Notes: generated by a model not told the origin, from the sequence alone. A DNA stretch of 64,000 bases from Channallabes apus (GCA_030522415.1 CM060131.1:1374501-1438500), one strand, 5' to 3'; shown: positions 10,891 through 22,941, counted from the stretch's first letter. Program-made: numbers and translations.

Positions 10891-11740
10891 CCGTCAGGAC
10901 TTTGACTAGGCCACTCCAAAGTCTTGATTCAGAGGTGGATTTGCTGGTGTGTTTTGGGTCATTGTCCTGCTGCAGCACCCAAGATCGCTTCAGCTTGAGT
11001 TGACGAACAGATGGCCGGAAATTCTCCTTCAGGATTTTTTGGTAAACAGTAGAATTCATGGTTCCATCTATCACAGCAAGCCTTGCAGGTCCTGAAGCAG
11101 CAAAACAACCCCAGACCATCACACTACCACCACCATATTTTACTGTTGGTATGATGTTCTTTTTCTGAAATGCTGTGTTACTTTTACGCCAGATGTAACA
11201 GGACACGCACCTTCCAAAAAGTTAAACTTTTGTCTCATCGGTCCACAAGGCATTTTCCTAAAAGTCTTGGCAATCATTGAGATGTTTTTTAGCAAAATTG
11301 AGATGAGCCTTAAAGTTTCTTTTGCTTAAAAGTGGTCTGCGCCTTGGAAATCTGCCATGCAGGCCGTTTTTGCCCAGTCTCTTTCTTATGGTGGAGTCGT
11401 GAACACTGACCTTAATTGAGGCAAGTGAGGCCTGCAGTTCTTTAGATGTTGTCCTGGGGTCTTTTGTGGCCTCTCGGATGAGTTGTCTCTGCGCTCTTGG
11501 GGTAATTTTGGTCGGCCGGCAACTCCTGGGATGGTTCACCACTTTTCCATGTTTTTGCCATTTGTGGATAATGGCTCTCACTGTGGTTCGCTGGAGTCCC
11601 AAAGCTTTAGAAATGGCTTTATAACCTTTACCAGACTGATAGATCTCAATTACTTTTGTTCTCATTTGTTCCTGAATTTCTTTGGATCTTGGCATGATGT
11701 CTAGCTTTTGAGGTGCATTTTGTCTACTTCTCTCCGTCAG
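10891..11740 (-). mobile_element. Tc1-like transposon copy 2, left piece (reverse orientation)
   Basis: Reverse-oriented Tc1 sequence about 95% identical to copy 1. It is cut on the left by the L2 tail (its 3' third is absent) and on the right by ERV-A; the remainder resumes at 30526. An internal deletion of about two dozen bases lies near 10925-10930. Confidence 0.9.
10893..11695 (-). pseudogene. Tc1 transposase, broken (copy 2)
   Basis: The N-terminal half is open from the ATG at 11695 to about 11258 (145 codons, helix-turn-helix domains and linker). The catalytic region continues in another frame (about 11206-10910: CYIWRKSNTAFQ, QQDNDPKHTS). The block around the first catalytic Asp is shifted by a small indel near 11220-11260, and the residues with the catalytic Glu are lost to the left. 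It cannot make an active enzyme. Confidence 0.88.
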
Positions 11741-11744
11741 GTAG
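11741..11744. repeat. Target-site duplication GTAG, left side of ERV-A
   Basis: GTAG precedes the 5' LTR and recurs at 30522-30525 after the 3' LTR. In intact Tc1 copy 1 the equivalent site (reverse complement near 203-212) carries this tetranucleotide once. Confidence 0.85.
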
Positions 11745-12087
11745 TATGGGAGAAATTTTTATTTGATTTCATTTGATTTTACTTACTTTTGGGGGGTTAG
11801 AAGATACCTTATCTGTATATAATCGTGGATGTGCGTGCAAGCTGGGACATAGGCTTCTTTGTGTGCATTGCATATAGGAAACCCAAGCTTTACATTGGGG
11901 GGGCTAAAGACGGCCCTTTAATGAAACCCAGATGTTGCAGAGAGGAGGGGCAGGCACTGCATATGTACTGTAGCACACAGCAAGAGAATTCAGTTGCTCC
12001 ACGGACACAGCTCCGGCCTTGTTGTTTGATAATAAAGGTCGTAATCTTCTGTAAGCAAAGCCCGACTCTGAGTATTTTTCCACAACA
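11745..12087 (+). repeat. ERV-A 5' LTR (343 bp)
   Basis: Matches 30179-30521 over the full length with four substitutions (1.2%). It begins TATGGGAG rather than the usual TG and ends CCACAACA. An AATAAA polyadenylation signal is at 12031-12036. Promoter activity is expected but not demonstrated; TATATAAT at about 11814 is a possible TATA box. Confidence 0.9.
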
Positions 12088-12090
12088 TAA

Positions 12091-12108
12091 TGGCGCTGCG
12101 AGCAGGGT
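12091..12108 (+). promoter_or_regulatory. ERV-A primer binding site, serine-tRNA-like
   Basis: Three bases (TAA) after the LTR comes TGGCGCTGCGAGCAGG. From memory it matches the complement of the acceptor end of vertebrate tRNA-Ser(CGA) at 15 of the first 16 positions. Confidence 0.7.
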
Positions 12109-12182
12109 GGAAAAAGGGCAAAGGTGACTGACCGACGTGGGCTTCCTTGGTCAGCAACACAACCAGGTGGCCACTTACAAAG

Positions 12183-12184
12183 GT
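12183..12184 (+). promoter_or_regulatory. Candidate major splice donor of ERV-A
   Basis: CAAAG|GTAAGC, 75 bases downstream of the primer site. ERV-B has AAG|GTAAGC about 84 bases after its primer site, so the position is conserved. Confidence 0.55.
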
Positions 12185-12953
12185 AAGCAACTTTTGCTTA
12201 TATACTTAGGTTGTGTTGTTGGCTGAGGATCACCCATGGTGGTAAGGACTCCTAATAAAGGCCTCTCCAACTCAAGTAATTTAAAATGGGCTTTGTTTCC
12301 AGAAGAGAATGCATGCATCAGATTACTAACAGTTGTACTGATAGTGAATTGAGAAGATAAGCATTGCATTGGTCTGGGTGTTGTCAAGTGGGCATTGATT
12401 GATGGCAACAGTAACAGACGGTATGAGGAAGCGCATTTGAGTGTCTATTTGTTTTGTTAAGTGGGCTTTAATAGATAACAGGACAGGAAAAAGGTAGATG
12501 ATCTCGGTATTAATTTGTACTCATTGTCAAGTGGGCCTTGATTGGATGGCATGAGTAGTGTAGCAAGTTAATAAGGAATTGCGCTTAATTAGTTATATTG
12601 CTTGTGTAAGGTTACCCAGCAATTAATAAAAAAATACCCTTTGTATGAGGAACGTGCTGTTGTATGTCATAAGCAATTTTTGTAGCCACCGTAAATGTTA
12701 TATGGTATGAGTTGGGTGGTGTGGTAATTAATTGATATCTCTTCGTATGTGGAATGTACAACTGTACATCATAAGAAATCACCCCTTATGTTTTATTGAT
12801 ATGAGTGACAGGGGTAATTAATATCTCTTCGTATGTGGAGCACGATTTGTGCCATTAAGTTGATTTAAGTTGAATACAATTGCAATTGTTTGTGTCTGTG
12901 ATTTTGTGTCTATTTGTTTCTGTTTGAGTGTGTGAGAGCTCTATGTTCGCCTA

Positions 12954-12991
<38 letters not shown>
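12954..12991. repeat. (GT)n(GA)n microsatellite
   Basis: GT dinucleotides followed by GA dinucleotides in the ERV-A leader. Confidence 0.9.
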
Positions 12992-13686
12992 ATTGGTTGA
13001 ATGAGATAAGCTCTGTGTGCTGTGAGCAGGCTGGACCTCCCGAGGGAATTGTGTGTGCAACCCTCAGAGGGGGGCAGCTTGCTGCCAGTCCAGAGACGTG
13101 TGTGTGTGTGTGTGAATGAGCCCTATTAAAGTAATAGCTAGCCTAATAATTAAATAGATAAATATTAATCAATAAAGGGACACGTGTGAGTGGAACAATG
13201 AGCCCTTTTAGCAGGTGGACAAGTATGAAAAGAATAAGCCCAATTTTCTAGGAAAAGAGGGATAAAGCCTCTGAATAAATAAATAAATAAATAGTGTGGA
13301 GTGGTGAATGTGTATGAACCCCATATTAATATTGTGGCATTACACACTTACTGATAAAAGTGTTCACGGTGCATAAAAGCACTATGCTTTTTACCAAGTG
13401 TTAATTTGAAAATAGTGAAGTGGTGTAGATTCAGGAGTGATTATCATTGATGAGCCTTGGTAAGTGGAGGTGGAGACTTCTGTGATTCTAAAAGAGTGTA
13501 TATTGTTGTAAGTAAATTTAGCCATTAAGTAAGTGCATAGGCATAAAATAAAAATAAAAAAATAATAAATAAAATAAATAAATATCTAAGTGGTGACATA
13601 GGCTAAAGCATAATCTCCTCTCCGGTGGAGACTTTAGTGCCGAAGCATCCTTTGTGTGAAGATCTCATCACTAAGACCTCCAATAA

Positions 13687-13878
13687 GTAGCAAAAAGAGG
13701 ACCAAAAGATATGATTGCAAGATGGCCAAAGGAGGGGACATTTGATTCAGCACTGTGTTCTGAGATGGACACCTTGATAAGAAAATTACAAAGCGGCGGC
13801 AAGAGAGAGAAAGCATGTCTGGAGAAGTTGAAAAGACAGCAGGAAAGAGTGGTCCTAGCTTTGGTTAAGAAAGAATAA
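13687..13878 (+). pseudogene. ERV-A gag matrix (MA)-like fragment
   Basis: About 63 codons, with an ATG at 13711 and ending in TAA at 13876-13878. It contains RWPKEGTFDSAL, matching the W-P-x-x-G-S/T-F motif of the ERV-B MA-like ORF (QWPINGSFNLETC) and of gammaretrovirus-type matrix domains, followed by a Lys/Glu-rich helical stretch as in ERV-B. The downstream gag frame is broken. Confidence 0.65.
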
Positions 13879-14273
13879 GTGAAGTTGGTAAGAAAGAAAC
13901 AGGAAGTGATGGAAAAAGTTAAGAAAGTCAGGAAGTGAAGCCGAAGTAGCCAGAGAGAAGTTAGTTACACCTCCCCCATATAGTAGGTACAGGAAGACAG
14001 TCGAATTCCTAAGCGTAAGGGAATGGGGGAAGATTCTGGTGAGATGGAGAAGGAATGTTATGCAGAGAGGTAAAAGAAAAGTGGGGGTAGATTTACAGAG
14101 AGTGGAAAAGCTATGTGGAGAGAAGGATGTAGAGGAACAGGAGGGGGTGCAGACATGTGGAGAGAGGTCAGACAGCAGCACTAAAACACCAGTAAAAAGC
14201 AGATAGCTACACCATTAAAGACTGGACATAGATCTTTGTACAGTAGAGAGGATGGGGGTGAAGAGGATTTGTT
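13879..14273 (+). pseudogene. ERV-A gag remnant, purine-rich
   Basis: Purine-rich sequence continuing gag with stops in every frame; no domain can be named. It is interrupted at 14274-14281 by the L2 insertion. Confidence 0.45.
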
Positions 14274-14281
14274 ATTTAATA

Positions 14282-16472
14282 AAGTAGTAAATGACCTCCT
14301 ATTGGCCTCTGATCAGGGTTGTGTAACTATGCTTGTATTACTCGACCTCAGTGCAGCGTTTGATACCATTGATCATGCTATTCTTCTTCACAGATTAGAA
14401 AATTTAGTAGGAATTAAGGGTACAGCCCTCTCCTGGCTCAGATCCTATTTGACCGATCGTTATCAGTATGTAGACTTAAATGGTGATTATTCTGCATGTT
14501 CTCTAGTGGAGTTTGGCGTTCCGCAGGGTTCAGTTTTAGGCCCACTGCTTTTTTCCCTTTACATGCTTCCTCTGGGCAACATAATCCGTAAGCATGGTAT
14601 TAGTTTTCATTGTTATGCTGACGACACACAGCTATACGTCTCAACAAAACCTGATGAGAAAAACCATCTTACTAAAGTTGAGCAATGTGTTCAGGACATA
14701 AGAAATTGGATGCTAATTAACTTCCTTCTGCTTAATCCGGATAAGACAGAAGTTCTAGTCATAGGACCGCATACAGCTAGAAGTAAAATCTTAGATCACA
14801 CCGTAACTTTAGATGGCCTTTCCGTTCCGCCAAGTGCAACAGTAAAAGACCTCGGCGTGATTATAGATTCCAGCCTTTCATTTGAAGCTCATGTAGATAA
14901 TATCACCAGGATAGCATTCTTTCACCTTAGAAATATCGCCAAAATAAGAAATATATTGTCGCTAAATGATGCAGAAAAACTAGTTCATGCTTTTATCACT
15001 TCTAGGTTGGACTATTGTAATGCCTTACTGTCTGGTTGTTCAGTTAGGTGCATAAACAAGCTTCAGCTAGTCCAAAATGCAGCAGCGAGAGTCCTCACTA
15101 GAACCAGAAGATATGAGCACATCACCCCTATCCTATCTTCACTGCATTGGCTCCCTGTGAAATTTCGCATTGATTTTAAAATACTACTCTTGACATATAA
15201 GGCATTAAATGGTCTCGCGCCGCAGTATCTGAGCGAACTGCTAGTGTCTTACGATCCGCCACGCCTACTTCGGTCAAAGGATGCAGGCTGCTTATCAGTA
15301 CCGCGTATTATGAAAACTACAGCTGGGGGCAGAGCTTTTTCTTACAAAGCCCCAAAATTATGGAATAGTCTTCCAAATAGTGTTCGGGACTCAGACACAG
15401 TCTCAGTGTTTAAGTCTAGGCTAAAAACCTATTTATTTAACCAAGCATTTTATAAATAGATTTGCCATAAGGTAAAGGAGCAGATCTGGGGGACTCATGG
15501 ACGTAGAGTATTATGGTGAACTGGTATGTTTAGATGCTGTCTTCCTCAGTCTCATTTGATCACTCAGGTTTGTTGACGGTGAGGTGATTGTTTGCTTTAC
15601 ATCTCAGGGAGCCCTCATGTTTGTGTTTCCTTCTGGCTCTCCCTTTTAGTTATGCTGTCATAATTAGTCCTGCCGGAGTCCCTGCTTGCACTCTACAGTA
15701 AATATACATTCACGTTAGACATTGTGACTGTGACCATACCTAATTGCAATCTCTCCTCCTCTTCTCTTCCTCCCCCTCTTTCTCTTTCCTCTCTCCCCCT
15801 GTCTCCCCCTTTCACTCTTTCTCTCTCTCTCTCTGTCGAGCTACACATGTGGTTCCTGAGCTGCCAGTGATCCAGACTCCCTCTGCCCTTCGGTCCTGTC
15901 TGATCCATCCTGGTGCCCGGTTTCTGGTTGGAGGTCTCATCGCATGGATGCCCCGTGTGTCTCTTTAGGATGCGTCTGGTGTCTGGGGATGATTCTCTAT
16001 ACTTAGAAGATGGTTCTGGCCTCGACTGGTGTGGTCAGCTGTTTCTCTGAGGACTTGACAATTCGATAGTTCAGGACTGGAACTTTCTACAAGTCTATCT
16101 GAGTCTCGAATAACTACTGGACTCCATTTTACATCAAGTATTATAACATCAATTAACATCAACTATTATAGCTGAACCTAACACTTAACACTATATAAAT
16201 GCAGATCATTTCCTGCTATCTGTTTCACCCAGATGAGGATGGGTTCCCTGTCGAGTCTGGTTCCTCTCAAGGTTTCTTCCTATTACCGTCTCAGGGAGTT
16301 TTTCCTTGCCACTGTCGCCCTCGGGCTTGCTCGCCAGGGAATATCTGAACATTTTGATTCATACACATTCACATTCCATATAAACTTAAATAATTCTTTT
16401 GATTGTGTAAAGCTGTTTTGAGACAATGTCAATTGTTAAAAGCGCTATACAAATAAAATAAAATTGAATTGA
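14282..16472 (+). mobile_element. L2-type LINE copy 2, 5'-truncated
   Basis: About 98% identical to 8700-10890 of copy 1, starting inside the reverse transcriptase and ending with the same tail and TGAAT repeats. ATTTAATA flanks it at 14274-14281 and 16473-16480, a candidate 8-bp target duplication. 5' truncation is typical of target-primed reverse transcription. Confidence 0.9.
14285..15459 (+). pseudogene. L2 ORF2 C-terminal fragment (reverse transcriptase)
   Basis: Open for about 390 LINE codons, from [12 protein letters not shown] through [25 protein letters not shown] and CYADDTQLY to the natural C-terminus. The ATG at 14236 belongs to the ERV-A flank, so the apparent 407-codon frame is a chance fusion. 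It lacks the endonuclease and the N-terminal reverse transcriptase, so it is inactive although undamaged by stops. Confidence 0.9.
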
Positions 16473-16480
16473 ATTTAATA

Positions 16481-17228
16481 TGGGCAGTTCCACAATTCCC
16501 AATTTTAATTAAAGGTGGGGGCATGAGGGTGTTGTCAACCGCCTCCCCAGCATTCAACGAGGGTGCAGGGACATGGTCTTAGACGAGCAGACCTCAGGCA
16601 AGCTTTTATCTGTGATTGATATAAAAACTCTATTGGTGAAGACTTTGTGGAGAGGAAAAACGTGCTTCTGACTCGAGTGAGGCTGTACATACATACCACA
16701 TAGATGGACTGTCTTTGAGGCTTTGAGGCTGTTGTATGGCAGGCCTTGCACGCAGAGTGTTGACCCAAGGACATTAAAGGGTGACCTGGAGGCAGTTACA
16801 GCTTGAACACCTTACAGAGCGAACCAAGAAAAAAAAGCTCAAGCTACTCTGATTACCAGAAAAAACAGAGAGGGCCACAAGCAATCCTTCACCAAAAATC
16901 CAGCCAGCTTCAGTCAGTGATGACATAACCAGCAGCATTTTCTCCAAACTCAAGCCAGATGCCTGCGTCTGTCACCAACGTTTTCACTCCAAGGCCAAGC
17001 ATGAGGGGATATGGATTAAATTGCCTCGCATAGCCATTGCCCGGCCCCGAGGGATGAGAGGGGGGGGGGGAGACAACATCCCAGGTCCGATAAGTCATGC
17101 CTCTCACATCTGGAAAAGTTTGCCAGAACCGTAGGATTCTCGGGAAGAAAAAAGTAGTTACTACAACCCAACAATAAGAGTGTGACTATACCTGTATTAG
17201 TCTCAAGTCATATTAGTCTCAAGTTAAT
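16481..17228 (+). pseudogene. ERV-A gag C-terminal/protease remnant, unreadable
   Basis: Lies between the L2 insertion and the first readable pol block. Many stops; no zinc knuckle or active-site DTG could be read with confidence. Confidence 0.4.
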
Positions 17229-17954
17229 TTACTAGGAAAAGAATCATTAGGTGAATTAGGACTGCGAATATGGTGTTCTCCAGAAGGGGTGTATGTTGAA
17301 CATAAATTCCTGAAGCACAATTTCCCTGTCAGACTTTCACTGTACAATGATGTATGACCCATCACAACACATCATCATAGGCCGGCAAGGAGCAGCTATC
17401 AGTGTAGAGGAGTGTGATTTTGTAAAAAGGTGGTTCAATGTAACTGATTCTGTTCTTTAGGTGACATTGTATGTACTGCAGGATAGAATTGCAGCTCATA
17501 GGATTTATGTTGATTTCATTCTGCAGATAAAACCTGTGTATAAATCTTGTGTGGTAATAAATTGATTCGTACTTCTTAAGGAAGTTGTAGTTAGCCACAA
17601 GTCACAAACACAAATGGCATCAGCATCTGAAATCGACTATGGGAAATTAGCTATATAGGCAAATGGATAGTCAAGTCCCATCTGAATTATAGTCTAAACA
17701 TGATACAGATGTAGGCCTACTTAAATCAGCCAGCCAACTACAAGTACAACGTAAACCAGATGTAGAACCGCCCAGAGTAAGACAATATGCTTTACGACCT
17801 GAGGCAAAGCGGGTATATAGAACACTATTGAAGGCCTTGTAAAAGCATCTGTGCTAAAACAGACCAGTTGTTGCAGTACTCCTATTTTTCCCAGTGATTA
17901 AGCCAGGTACAAATAAAGGGCATCATGTGCATGATTTACATGCAGTTAATAGTA
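17229..17954 (+). pseudogene. ERV-A pol, part 1 (post-protease to RT N-terminus)
   Basis: Short blocks align in order with ERV-B Pol: LLGKESLGELGLRIW (protease C-terminal region), HIIIGRQGAAIS (spacer), then DTDVGLLKSA, PPRVRQYAL and the start of RT (VHDLHAVNS). Stops and frame changes separate them. The copy is interrupted at 17955 by the TIR transposon, and the reading resumes at 26238 in the same relative position of the protein. Confidence 0.8.
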
Positions 17955-17982
17955 CAGATGTCGCCCTTAAAACCCTGCGTGT
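17955..17982 (+). repeat. Left TIR of the 8.3-kb transposon
   Basis: CAGATGTCGCCCTTAAAACC... matches the reverse complement of the right end (26212-26237) with one substitution and one indel. Confidence 0.8.
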
Positions 17983-18342
17983 TTTCCCGCGGGATGCCGC
18001 AATTTAGCGCGCGGCGTGCCGCGTCTTGCCGGAGGCAACATTCGGGAATTTTAAATAAATGTGTTGCGCTTCACTGAATATCCGCCAGATGGCGCATGGA
18101 AGGACTTTATCTAAAAGCCGGACCAAGTACAACAATGAATGTAAAAAAGTAAACCTAGTTTAATGTTTTTTTTTCTCATTCCATTAGTAAAAAAAATAAT
18201 TTGCTCTTTTTAACTGAAGTGTCTAATTTATGCTTATGGGTGAATCTTTTATTTTTTTTTTAGTATAATGCTGTTTACAGCAGGAAACCAAAGTGAAATA
18301 TTTCATTTTGATCAAGGTACTCTTATTAGGTTGAGTGTGATT

Positions 18343-18604
18343 TGCGCATGCGCAGTCTTTAGACCATAGTTTTGCCGGTATAATTTTATTTCCGCCTCAA
18401 ACCGGAGCATGACGTTGAAACAAGTAAGGAAGGATATCAGAACCTGTATTTCAGTTACTGTTAGTTAAAGCCCCTGATTAAACTTAAATCTAATCCATTC
18501 ACAAAGGACATTTCTGCTTCAAACCGTGTCTCATGACGCAGCATTTTCACGGACTGAATCACATGCGGGTGGAGATTCTCAAGGAAAACTCATTTAAACC
18601 AGGT
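18343..18604 (+). promoter_or_regulatory. Left-end promoter/first-exon-like region of the TIR transposon
   Basis: A perfect NRF1-type palindrome TGCGCATGCGCA (18343-18354) is followed about 250 bases later by a donor-like AACCAG|GTAAGAAAG (18603). With the right end (NRF1-type motif and donor on the minus strand) this gives two inward-facing promoter-like ends. A second exon candidate near 19030-19195 follows a long T tract, but no protein can be named. Confidence 0.4.
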
Positions 18605-19721
18605 AAGAAAGCAAACTCATGTCATTTCTATGTTAAATGTATCTCTTCTATGAGCAAATTCACGATTTATGTCAGGAACAACTACTTTGTAGATTGAGTT
18701 TTGTGTCCGTGTTTGCTACTGTAGCTAAAACCACCTATATTACCTGCATTAGCATTAGCTAACTAACGTGGTGATTTTCAAAAACACCGGAGTTTATACA
18801 GTAAGTCAGCGGCGCCGAAGAAAATAATTATATTTAAGTACCGTTGGTTAACGATGTAAAAATTAATAGGAAAGTGACGTAAACATAGAACAAGCTAATT
18901 TGGAGTGAGTGCTGTTTGTAGTGTACTGCTTTCTATACTTTATACACACTGTAATTAAGATTTGCTAACATAAGAACTTGAGCCAGTCCAATTTTTGTTT
19001 TTACCTTTTTTTTTTTTTTTTTTTAAAGATCAGTAATGAGTTTCTGAGAATTATATCTGCTCCACTTCAAGCAAGATTACTGGTTTCCTTGGACAAGCAA
19101 CACTACAAACTAATTGAGATCATCAGAAACTAGGGAGGAACCCGTCAGAGAGAAGACCAGAGATATAATCTTCATCTTCAAGTTCTTGATCTGGTATGTA
19201 TGGTACGGTTCAGGACCAGGGAGGGAGCCGGAGACAGCAGAACAAAGAGATGATATTGCCAGCACCAGCACAGGGAGCACAGTTTTTAGTTTAGATCTCA
19301 TGTTTACATTTTATTGTATGTTGATGGCTTGACTGTAAACAACAAACAATGCAATAAATGTATAAAAAAATATATATATTTATTGTCTCTTTCCAGGACC
19401 AGGCATATCGTTCAATTATTTTTTGGCCAAATAGGCAGTCGTAACAAGAGGTGAGGGCGCGCGCGTCATCACATGTGCTTAGCCGACTCTGCGTTCACCG
19501 TAAACTTCAATATACATAGACGTTTATATTTTTGTTTATTTGTATATGTATGTTATTAATTTTACTTTTTTAGAGATTGTATGTGCGTGCACGGAGAGTA
19601 TGTGTTGATAAGTTTATGTGGATAAGTTGATAAGTGTATCAGAAAGCATTAAAATGTTCATTTGAATTAAAATGACACACACACGTCTGTATATACAGTA
19701 TATCAATTACATATATATCAA
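18605..19721. other. TIR transposon interior, no recognised gene
   Basis: Short frames on both strands at 19110-19330 overlap each other and have no recognisable domain. A 20-base T run ends near 19024. Confidence 0.4.
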
Positions 19722-20170
19722 TTTCATTAGTTCGTTCATTCTATTTGAAGCTTCGGATGTTTTTTTTTTTTTTTTTTTGGTTTGGTTAGATTAGTTAAAC
19801 TAAAATTAGTTAAGCTAAAACAATGTACTGAGCCCTCCTGAGGATATAAAGCTTTATTATTGTGTTTGAATAAATATTCAGATCTACCACAGCAGGTAAT
19901 AAACTATGGTGTGTCATAACCGAAGCAAACACCACGATTATGCCTCGTTTCGTTCGACGGGAACGTGGTTCACTTGGCCGCGGTGTATTATAAACCTGTG
20001 GAATGTTTCACTGTTTATGCTCACATAAGAGGAACAAAAGCTCAATGAGGACTAAACCAATGATTTCGGTAACTCCACTGAGTGTAACATCTGCATAGTG
20101 ACACTGAACATCTTCACTTTTCCGTTTACCTCTGAAAAAAAAGCTGTATTTTGTTTGTTTATATTTAGAG

Positions 20171-20265
20171 CGCGCACGCACACACATAGACACACACACA
20201 CATAGACACACACACACAGACACACACACATAGACACACACACACACACACAGACACACACACAC
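20171..20265. repeat. (CA)n microsatellite, interrupted
   Basis: CA dinucleotides interrupted by TAGA/GA units. Confidence 0.9.
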
Positions 20266-20719
20266 TCCCCTGAGCCCTCGGGAAACATCCAATCACCGTC
20301 GGTATACAAATGACTCAAGACGCAGCCTAACGTGGTGTCGTGTCGGATTTCAGTGGTCACGGAGTGGGAAGACTTTGAAGAAGCTGCAGTGACAGCTGAA
20401 CAACTTCACTTTTCCGTTTACATCTGAGGAAAAAAAGCTGTATTTTGTTTGTTTATATCTAGAATTTTTATAGTAGTAAGAGAGAGTTATAGTTTGGTCT
20501 GTACTGTAGTTCGCACCCTTGTAGAGAATAAATAAATGAATAACACCTTCATATCCCCTCTCAAGAGTGTCATAGTCCATTGTTAGTTTTAATGATCTGG
20601 CTGAAACTAATTATCACTACATAAGTACCCTAACACCATTGATCATGAGTCTCAGCTGAACCTAATTCTATACTTGTAACAGAAAATGTAGATGCAGATT
20701 CCAAATGTGTATTTATATA

Positions 20720-20720
<1 letters not shown>

Positions 20721-20769
<49 letters not shown>

Positions 20770-20785
20770 GTGTGTGTGTGTGTGT
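20721..20785. repeat. (GATA)n(GT)n microsatellite
   Basis: About twelve GATA units followed by GT dinucleotides; another CA/CG tract follows at 20829-20878. Confidence 0.9.
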
Positions 20786-21196
20786 AGGCTCTACGCAGGG
20801 GCAAGAGAGGGCAGCGCACCCTTAACCCGCACACACACACATACACACGCGCGCGCGCACACACACACACAGACACACCTCCCTTGAGCCCTGCGTCTGT
20901 CGGATTTCAGCGGTCACGGAAAGACTTTGAAGCAGTTTATATATGAATCTAAGCTTGAACTTATCAGCATTGTAAATATATAATACTTTTCAAATAAAAT
21001 CGCTATTACTTTGACCCTGAAGTTTAGTTTAGCACACACAAAAAACAGAAAAGTCATTTCTGGTAAATCAACGGAATGTGTAGTTTATTTACAGTAATTC
21101 ATTAAAAAATGAATATACATTGTACAGTACACGGTAAACACGGGAAAGATTACAAAATGAAAAAACAAACAGTGTCTACTTTATAAACAGCTTAGT

Positions 21197-21490
21197 ATGT
21201 GCGTCGAGATGCTGAAATCCCTTGCATGTTTTTGCTTCCAAGTGGAGAGATATTTGACCGATAGCCTAGAACAAAAGATCTATAGGTGTGATCACAATCC
21301 CCTCCGACCGACCGTGCCATCAATCACTGACCACCTCAGAAGTTCCCTCCAATGTATGGCTGCAATACTTGTTTTGCAAGTATTTTTAACACCATTCAAA
21401 GGCTTCAAAGGGGCAGTTATCGGCTATGACACGTTGAAGGAGAACTTAATAGTTCTCAAAAATAGTGTAAATGTCTGCAACAATCACTAA
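21197..21490 (+). other. Unrecognised ORF, 97 codons
   Basis: Open from ATG 21197 to a stop at 21488. The region has a codon-like composition (VERYLTDSLEQKIYRCDHN, ITDHLRSSLQCMAA) unlike the AT-rich surroundings, so it may be a decayed exon, perhaps of a transposase or captured gene. No domain recognised; it may equally be chance. Confidence 0.25.
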
Positions 21491-22124
21491 CCATTAAAAT
21501 GTTTTTATTTTTGTAATTAAACACGAAAATATTAATTATATTTCCATATATATACATACACACACATACACAAGGGCGTAGGTTTGCTACCTATGACTCC
21601 AACTAATACCCCATCCCCCAATCCCCTTTTTTCCCCAATATCTTATTTTGTATTCAACAAAATAAAGAAAATCATTAAAGTTTGGAACCACTTAAGGAGT
21701 AAATAGTGAGTAAAGTTTTTTTGGGGGTGAACAATGGCTTTGACCCTAACTCTTCCCCTCTGACTGCACTAGGACCGGACAGCATTGCCACCTGATGAAA
21801 TAGCGTGACAAAAAAGTGAAATGTCAGTTCAAAACTTTTGCCAAAAACACTAATGAATCACTTACATCCTCAGCCTATCACTCCTCATAATGCTAAATAT
21901 TAGTATAATCAACATGTATAATACACGCACACATATTATATGTTATATACTGTATAATCAACATTCAGATTGACCTCCTGTGAACTCGCCTCTTCACCTG
22001 AACTACAACATGGCTGATCTGCTTCTGTCCCCTAATTGAAAAACATTGAGGGATTCCTTATGAGCATGGACAGAGAATGCCTCAGCCTATTATTGGTAAC
22101 AATGTTAAATCTCAGGACAACTAC
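21491..22124. other. TIR transposon interior, nothing recognised
   Basis: AT-rich, short CA tracts, no sustained frame. Confidence 0.4.
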
Positions 22125-22440
22125 AGTGGCTTGCAAAAGTATTCGCCCCCCGTGAACTTTTCCACATTTTGTCACATTACAGCCACAAACATGAATCAAT
22201 TTTATTGGAATTCCACGTGAAAGACCAATACAAAGTGGTGTACACGCGAGAAGTGGAACGAAAATCATACATGATTTCAAACATTTTTTTTTTTTTACAA
22301 ATAAATAACTGAAAAGTGAGGTGTGTGTAATTATTCAGCCCCCTTTGGTCTGAGTGCAGTCAGTTGGCCATAGACATTGCCTGATGAGTGCTAATGACTA
22401 GAGAGCACCTGTGTGTAATCTACACTCTCTCCATCGCTGT
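22125..22440 (+). mobile_element. Tc1-like remnant (different family), left end only
   Basis: Begins CAGTGGCTTGCAAAAGTATT, the typical outer end of another fish Tc1 family, and continues through its long repeat and 5' leader (TTATTCAGCCCCCTTTGGTC). It breaks off before any transposase. No right end is visible. Confidence 0.8.
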
Positions 22441-22916
22441 CTGATATACAGCACAGGTGTTTAGGTTCTGTTACCTGACAAAACAGGATAAACACATGCC
22501 ATTTAAACAGCAATCATTTTATTTCACTTTTTCTGAGTCTTAGTGTGCAAACCTCGAATCAAATCATTAATGTTCGCCAAGTAAGTGAATGCATTTTAAA
22601 AACTATTTTTCTGAAGTGGATTGTCTATTGGTGTCAAACTAATATACTAATATTGCCATATGGCTAGAATTTTGTTACAATACTTTCACAATACTGATTT
22701 CTGACAAACAGTCACTAGATTAGGAGACTGACAGGGATCATATTTATACTTTTACATTTAGCTGTTTAATCTGCTGTTAGTTTTACGTCCGTATTCACAG
22801 ACTATAACCTGGCCTGCTGTACTGAATGTGAGTCCACTGCATTTGGCGCTGCTTGTGTCTGAACGCGCTGAATGTGTCTGAATGACAATGGAATAGGACG
22901 TGTGAGTTGCACCGGT

Positions 22917-22941
22917 CACACACACACACACACACACACAC

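Larger units (their letters stand above)
12109..13686 (+). other. ERV-A untranslated leader, 1.6 kb
   Basis: No sustained reading frame. Several diverged copies of a motif around TCTCTTCGTATGTGGA occur at 12738-12836, and phrases like AAGTGGGC(C/T)TTGATTG recur at 12460-12550. A GT/GA microsatellite lies at 12954-12991. It is unusually long for a retroviral leader, as in ERV-B. Confidence 0.55.
19722..20785 (-). repeat. 1-kb interspersed repeat, inverted copy of 30840-31820
   Basis: The reverse complement aligns with 30840-31820 over most of its length with about 90-95% identity and CA-repeat length differences. Landmarks are CATCCAATCACCGTCGGTAT (20287) and the ACCACG/CGTGGT block near 19930/31625. 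It carries (CA)n at 20171-20265 and (GATA)n(GT)n at 20721-20785. Family unknown. Confidence 0.75.

Noticed and set aside
12900..13140. CRISPR-like or satellite array in GT-rich sequence
   Set aside because: Only simple dinucleotide repeats and no regular spacers; the DNA is eukaryotic.
14236..14284. A novel 407-codon gene starting at 14236
   Set aside because: The first 15 or so codons are ERV-A sequence read by chance into the truncated L2 reverse transcriptase.
20008..20876. Long frames rich in VCVCVC or HTHTHT
   Set aside because: They are translations of CA/GT microsatellites.
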